Origin: Volvariella volvacea V23
Taxonomy: Eukaryota > Basidiomycota > Agaricomycetes > Agaricales > Pluteaceae
Reading direction: 5' to 3'
Assembly (NCBI GenBank): GCA_000349905.1
Contig: KB722738.1
Span: forward strand, 1,873,132-1,937,131
DNA: 64,000 nucleotides
Position 1 is the first letter of the stretch; each line of letters begins with the position of its first letter. The position numbers were made by a program, and so were the translations under genes. Below the pieces are notes generated by a model, which saw nothing but the letters and a program-made list of their open reading frames with translations, ran no database searches and was not told the origin of the DNA. This document shows, one piece after another, positions 56,800 through 64,000 of this stretch.

Positions 56800-58840
56800 T
56801 ATGCTATCGCTAGTCGGTTTTGATATGTGATACAATCGATTAACGCGATCTCGATGCCTTGGTCCAAGTCGGATTGGACGCCACGGAGATTGATTGCGAG
56901 ATAATTGCCTGATGAAGTGGAAAGGTGCTCGTGTAAAGTATGTGAGTCTCGCCAGTGATACTTGGGGTGCGTGTTCAAGCTGTTGAAGGAAGTGATCTTG
57001 GCTAAATGATGCAGAGGTGAGGTCATCTGCGCGGTCTGCGCTCTTCCAGCCACAGTCACAGTGCTGTGCCATCTACCGCCACGCAAGTTCCAGCAGCACT
57101 ATTCCGACTACAATGTACCCTTCATTCCGTACCCTGTACTTGTACTCGTTGTAAGCAAACATATTGATCTCGGCTACAGCAACCCGTCATGTTGGAGCTT
57201 CGACAGCCTTATCTAACGCCTCGCAGACCTCGGGGGTGAAATAAACCAGAGGAAACCTTGCAAAACGCATAGGATCACATCGAACACCTTCCTCCGACGG
57301 TGGAGAGTGCACCACGCGCGCGTCGCCGTGCTGACGAGTGCTCGGCGCTAGCCCCTTCCAGCGCTCTCCACAACACCACACCGATACCGGAAACACCATT
57401 CAACCCCCCCTCACAGAATGGCAGAATCCTAATAACGATCGACGTTTCAGCCACCAAAACATACCCATCTGGGGCAAGTCCCGAAAACAACACTTTCTGA
57501 TCACTGACGTCCTTGGACATTGTACTCTCGATTCCCACCAAGCAGTACCAAGACCGAGCTCGAGCCTGAGCTCGGAGGTCAAGTTTCAGGTCCGGCCCAG
57601 AAGATGCGAGAGCTCAAATATACTAATCACAGAGAAGCCATCCTAAGCAATATGCACCATGCTGATGCCAATGCATGAAAAAAATATTACATGTATAATA
57701 CGAGCCGTAGCTATAATGAGTAACTGACCGACACACGTTCGGTCACGAAGCAATGAACGCCGGAATGGTCATCATGATCGTAGCAGGGATGAAGAAAGGG
57801 GAGGGGGGCAGTACAGTACTTGGTTTTTAGTCATTACAAATAATGCGAGGCATAGTGGGGAAGGGGACGGGATGCATGTAGCTTGAATCCAGATGGGATG
57901 GAATCGATGGATGGGATAGAGAAAGGTCATCTAAGTAATGCAACAGCTGGGAGATTAGGGGGGAAAGATAAGGTGGAGAGTAGGGGGAGGTGTGGTTGGA
58001 TGCAAACGGATGGGATGAAAGAGATGAAAAAGAGAATGAAAAAGAGCTGATAGTACGAGTGTGCCAGGAAAAGACAGACGATGTCGACGGGGGAACTTTC
58101 TCTCAGAGATGCATAACGAAGATGATAGGTGATGGAGAACTATGCCAAATAATGAGTACGTTGAGTGCCTGCAAATAATCGACAAAAAAATAAGATGCAT
58201 AATCAAAACGAAAATGGGCAGAAATTGATTGGGAGCAGAAACGCAAATGCAATCGAGACACCAACATACGTCAGCCCTAGTGGGATAGTGGATAATATTA
58301 TAGCGAACAATTTGGCAGCTGTCAGAACATGACGGCGCATGTCGCGCTTGCAACGTTGTTTTAACAGCAGCCATCACCGACACCGAAACCCAACAATGCG
58401 CTTAATCAAGCGAGCGTCAGAGTGTGGGTATATAATATTTCTGTGTGTGAGTGTAAAGCTTTATGCGAGTCTAAACCATCAGCTTCTGCAGACTCCTATC
58501 GATATTGCGGAGTATTGACAAAGCTATCGAATGAATGCGGGCGGAAATGAAAGTCGAAAACTGTCCCGAAAGAGTGTGCTGTGTTCCAATGACATGTGAT
58601 GAAAATTAATTGCGGGCAGAGCCGTGAAGTGGATATAATGAAAGGCGAGAGGGGTACGGATGTGAGTGGTCGGGATTTTATTATCTTGGCCAATAGCGCC
58701 GAGCCGTGCGGTTAATGATCGATCCTATATATTGTGGCGTATATGCTGAGTGAATAGGTAAAATTTTCAAGAATCAAAACGCGCATACATACCCTTTTGA
58801 GAGAACGTGATTATATGGCGCCAATGACCGAGCAGAACTA
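56800..58840. other. Intergenic region
   Basis: About 2 kb between the macro-domain gene start and the kinase stop. Open frames near 57187-57541 exist on both strands, with one reading FTPEVCEALDKAVE, but no complete family match follows. The right half is AT-rich and probably the kinase 3' untranslated region. Nothing is called. Confidence 0.35.
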
Positions 58841-60535
<1,695 letters not shown>

Positions 60536-61077
60536 TGTGCATTGGGGAGAGGGCAGTGGCAGATGGTATGGGTATTAAGGGAGAGGAATACAAGGCGAAC
60601 GGAAAAAGGATATCAGAGAAATGAATTCAAATGCTTTCTTTGTCGGGGCCCTTTTGACCCTGGTGATCGCACCAAAAGCGGAAAAATGCACCAGGGTTCC
60701 GCTTCCTGATCAGGAAGGCTAAAATGGAGATGATGTATTAGCTAATAAATAACCGGGGAGATAAGTGCTAGCAGGCAATATCCGAAAACAATAACGCAGA
60801 CGGCGAGTTGCGTCACAGCGGGCCCCAGCCAATTGGATGCAGTGGCGAAGACAAAAAGACAGGCACTGCTGCCACCACGGGTTAGCCGAAGAGAGCGTTG
60901 TTTGTGGGGGAGCGTCGACCCTGCGTCGCGCGCTTGTAATCTGGTTTGCCGCGTGTCTCTGAACATTGTTCGCGTGCTCTTGACCCGCCATCACCAAGCT
61001 GTTTGCTCCGTATTTGCCCCCGAGCTTGTTTGGCAACCAACTCGTCGGCATTCCGTGAGCGCACGCCGTGGCCCCTC
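60536..61077. promoter_or_regulatory. Divergent promoter between kinase and channel genes
   Basis: About 540 bases between the starts of the kinase (minus) and the Yvc1-like channel (plus). No separate gene is seen. The two genes could share regulatory sequence. Confidence 0.35.
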
Positions 61078-64000
61078 ATGGATCCAGAGACGCAGACAGC
61101 GCATCTTCTTGCTCCAACCGTTGATGATGTGGCCTCCGTCAAGGTCTTTCCACTTATCCCAGCACTCAAGAGAGACGTTATTGTGAGCATTGCGCAGAAA
61201 ACCGCTTCCCTGAACACCGCTGACGTAGAAGTTCCCTTCCCAGAGAACAATTGGTACTATCTATCGTTTTCTGCATCGCATCTGTGCTCATCTCGATGAT
61301 TGCCGTATGCAGATAGTTCACTTACCTGGCAGTTAGTCCTTTTCTTTGTGCGAAAAGACGCGAATTGAGAACCATCTGAACATCTACAGACAACTGACGG
61401 CATCGGATATCAACTTTTCTATTGTTCGTCCGCTCGTCAATCGCTATGCTCGTCTCAAGAATATGGCCGTCGTATACGCGTGCTTCGTTGTTCGCTCCTA
61501 TTTCCAGTCCCAAGCTGCTAGTGACCTTGCTTTTTCCGGAGTCATGCGAACCCGCGCAATGATGTGTGAGCTGCTGGCCATCAAACTGTTGAGCCGGTTT
61601 GCTTCCAACTATATCCAGCTTGTGGCCGTCTTGACGACAGCATGGAACCCACTTGCTGGTGCACCCCAGGAAGTGCTGGATGAAGTAAGGCAAACCCTAA
61701 GAGTTGACGATGACGAGATGAACTCGCCTCGTACTGCCCTAGAAGTATGTCCTTTTCGTCCCTAAACCCCCATTTCTGCAGTCTAACCATTCTGGAGATG
61801 GCAATCTCAACAAAAGCAAAAGAGTTTCTTTCCTCACCTGTATCTCAAAAAGTTGTTAATGACATATATTCTGGTCATGTGGTCTTTTCGGTTGCTGGAA
61901 CTCGTTCAGTTTTGGCAGACAATTACAAGCCCCGTGCTATTGAGATCTACGATTCACGCAAAGCTCCTTTGCTGGATCACTATAGGTTTGGTTTACGTTC
62001 ATCTAAGCTAAGTGCTGGGTATTAACTTATTTTATCAGGCTCCGCGTTCCCCGATACGGTGCTATTCTAGAATTCCTCAACTTCGTGGTGCTTCTCTTGA
62101 CCTTTGTTCTGTGTTTGTCCAGTACGCGCTCCTAGAGTTCGTGCATTCGGTACCGTGATGCTTAAATCTGGCAGACAGGGATCTGAATAGTGTTACTCCC
62201 TGGGAATGCGCGTTCATAATTATGGCTAGCGCATTTGCATTAGAGGAGTACACTGCGGCTAGCGAGCATGGATGGATCAGTAAGTTTCTTTCTGGTTGCT
62301 GATTTTGCATAGTTACGAGTTTGATTCTAGTCTACATCGCAAGTGTGAATATATGCGCATACGGCTTCTTGCGTTCGTCCGTTGAGAACGTTTTTAGATC
62401 TGGAATGCCTTTGACTTCCTCTTTAATATCATTTTCGTGCTCTACCTGGGGCTAAGGATCAAGGGACTCAGCGACGGAAACGGTGAGTAGAGACTGCAAG
62501 CTTGAATCTCCGTTCACGACTTAGGAATTTAGTCGAAACTTCTACTATTGCATTCGACATCCTCTCTTGTGGGGCCTGTATACTATTTCCGAGGTACGCG
62601 GCGGTGTTGTTGGTGTCCTTACTGCGTGTGGAACAAAGGCTCATTACCCCCAGGCTGGCGTTCTTCGCGATCTCTAATAATGTTGTCATCTTGTGGGTCC
62701 AATGCTCCGGCACGTTGCCCGTCATTGACCACATGCATTAGGTCGCTCCGGGTGATGATCTCCCAGTTTGTCTTCTTCATTGGCATTGCTGCGGTCTGTT
62801 TCTCGGGATTGCTGTTCACCCTGTGGACCCTCTGTAAGCATCCGAAAAATCTGCATCGCACAGCATTTCAAATGCCTTATTCTAGCAAAGGATAATCCCA
62901 CCGAGCATGAACGGTGGACGATGAAGTCTATTGCATGGCTGATGGTCCAAATCTGGTTTGGGAATGTCTCACTCAGCTTTGCCCAAGCTTCCAGTTTCCA
63001 CCCCTTATTTGGACCCATTTTGATGATAGGTTTTGCGGCACTTTCCAACACGTTGCTGCTAACCAGTAAGTGACAGGCTACAATCGCCATCTAGATCTGA
63101 TCGAGGAACGCCATTGCCACGTTTTCAGTCCTTATTTCCATTTTATCCAATACTGTTGCTCGTATCGACGCGGTATGTATCCATGTTGCGATCTCTCGTC
63201 ACGTCCTACCCTGCACGTTCTTGAACTCGGACTGACGTGTTCCTTTTACTTTACGATGCGCACACAGAAAGCAACACAAGAGGTGATTTAATAATGTATC
63301 CAAGCCCCGAAAGGAATCGCTGACCCGCGCCGCCTTGCCATAATGCCATTGTTCCCGTTTAGTACTTGTTCCAATTTGCTATCTCCACAATCGAAGGGTT
63401 AGTACTTTTTCCTACCGCTTTGCTGTACTATCTCACCTCGGCCGTCGTATAACTCGCGCCCACATCTTCCTCTTCACAGTGTTAAATCGGATGCGCTGTT
63501 CTCCTATCAGCCGCCATTCAATATTCTTGCATTCCTGATCCTCAAACCAGCAAGCTTTGTTCTGACTCCAAGGGCGCTACACACACTCAACGTGTTCCTA
63601 ATCAAATTTACTAACCTTCCCGTTTTGCTCCTTATCTCTCTCTATGAGCGACATCTTGCCGAAGGCCAAGAATTCCGAGAATCAAGCATCGGAGCGGCGC
63701 AAACCTTATTCAATTCACTCCCCAGGCATATCAAAAATATTCCCTTCATCGAAGCAATCGTGGGATCCACAGCCAGTAATCTCTACGACGTGATTTTTGA
63801 CGTTGACGTCGACCATGACCTTGGGCTGTGGGAAGACGAAGAGGAACGTGCTGATGAAACGTTTGGAACTTTAAGGAGCCTCAGATCTAGAGATAATCTC
63901 CGGGCTGAGGCCTCCGGTGAACAGGCCGAGCAAAGGCGACGCTCCCCTTCCAGTGCCAGAGAGAATGGTTCTCGAAGGCCACGCAGCACGCCTAGGTCAC
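61078..64000 (+). CDS. YVC1: Yvc1-like vacuolar TRP cation channel, 3' end beyond window
   Basis: Fungal TRP-type channel that releases calcium from the vacuole under osmotic stress. Seen: N-terminus MDPETQTAHLLAP (ATG 61078-61080), DVIVSIAQKTASLNTADV, then TASDINFSIVRPLVNRYARL, LAIKLLSRFASNYIQLVAVL, TTAWNPLAGAPQEVLDE, YSGHVVFSVAGTRSVLADNY, YKPRAIEIYDSRKAPLLDHY, and membrane segments FLNFVVLLLTFVLCL, CAFIIMASAFALEEY, NVVILSLRVMISQFVFFIGI and AAVCFSGLLFTLWTL, then SIAWLMVQIWFGN, SFHPLFGPILMIGFAALSNTLLL and KSDALFSYQPPFNILAFLIL. The cytosolic tail runs SLYDVIFDVDVDHD-like acidic text into a Ser/Arg-rich end. The frame stays open at 64000, so the stop is outside. About ten introns. Confidence 0.92.

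Noticed and set aside
57187..57541. Minus-strand text FTPEVCEALDKAVE resembling the start of pseudouridine-phosphate glycosidase
   Set aside because: No conserved continuation (VALESTI-type) follows and a stop comes within a few codons. Likely chance.

Overview
The window is a nuclear segment from a filamentous basidiomycete, most likely an Agaricomycete. The evidence is short GT-AG introns (mostly about 45-70 bases) splitting nearly every gene, a DUF6533-type seven-helix protein, PL3 pectate lyases, tandem P450s, and close protein similarity to mushroom-family orthologues. All splice models were read by eye from donor and acceptor signals and protein-family continuity. Inner exon borders are therefore less certain than gene identities.

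Layout. 248-2165 (-) is a damaged GH79-like glycosidase. 2721-4633 (+) is a SERINC/TMS1 membrane protein, followed by an intron-bearing tRNA-Gly (-). 4943-6279 (+) is a RAD51-paralogue recombinase and 6932-8601 (+) a DUF6533 membrane protein. 8764-9857 (-) is a DapA-family aldolase, divergent from the mitochondrial dynamin MGM1/OPA1 at 10125-13236. 13486-14112 (-) is an SCP2 protein, and 15270-16400 (+) is MAF1. Next, two PL3 pectate lyase genes (18589-20101 + and 23378-24932 -) point towards each other across the APC/C subunit gene cut9/CDC16 (20302-23073 +). Two tandem P450 genes follow (25570-28158 and 29081-31658, both -), then a 100-N assembly gap flanked by an inverted-repeat-rich stretch. 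A housekeeping block covers 32575-41622: an unknown nuclear-type protein, a NIFK/Nop15-like RRM protein, a Pho84-type phosphate transporter, an ETFRF1-like LYR protein, eIF1A and an ankyrin protein.

41623-51662 is gene-poor. It holds a loose group of small, uncharacterised multi-pass membrane proteins, two of them clear four-helix paralogues, plus gene fragments. The right end returns to solid genes: an MFS sugar transporter (51663-54390 -), a macro-domain protein (55311-56799 -), a YANK/STK32-type AGC kinase (58841-60535 -), and a Yvc1-like vacuolar TRP channel (61078 to beyond the window, +).

Functional theme. Most genes are unrelated housekeeping functions. A plant-cell-wall theme is visible but dispersed: two secreted pectate lyases, a relic uronic-acid glycosidase, a DapA-type aldolase of the kind used in sugar-acid breakdown, and a sugar transporter. 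Co-regulation is not shown by the sequence. I did not find a convincing new multi-gene system. The least explained material is the tetraspan paralogue group and the repeat at the assembly gap.
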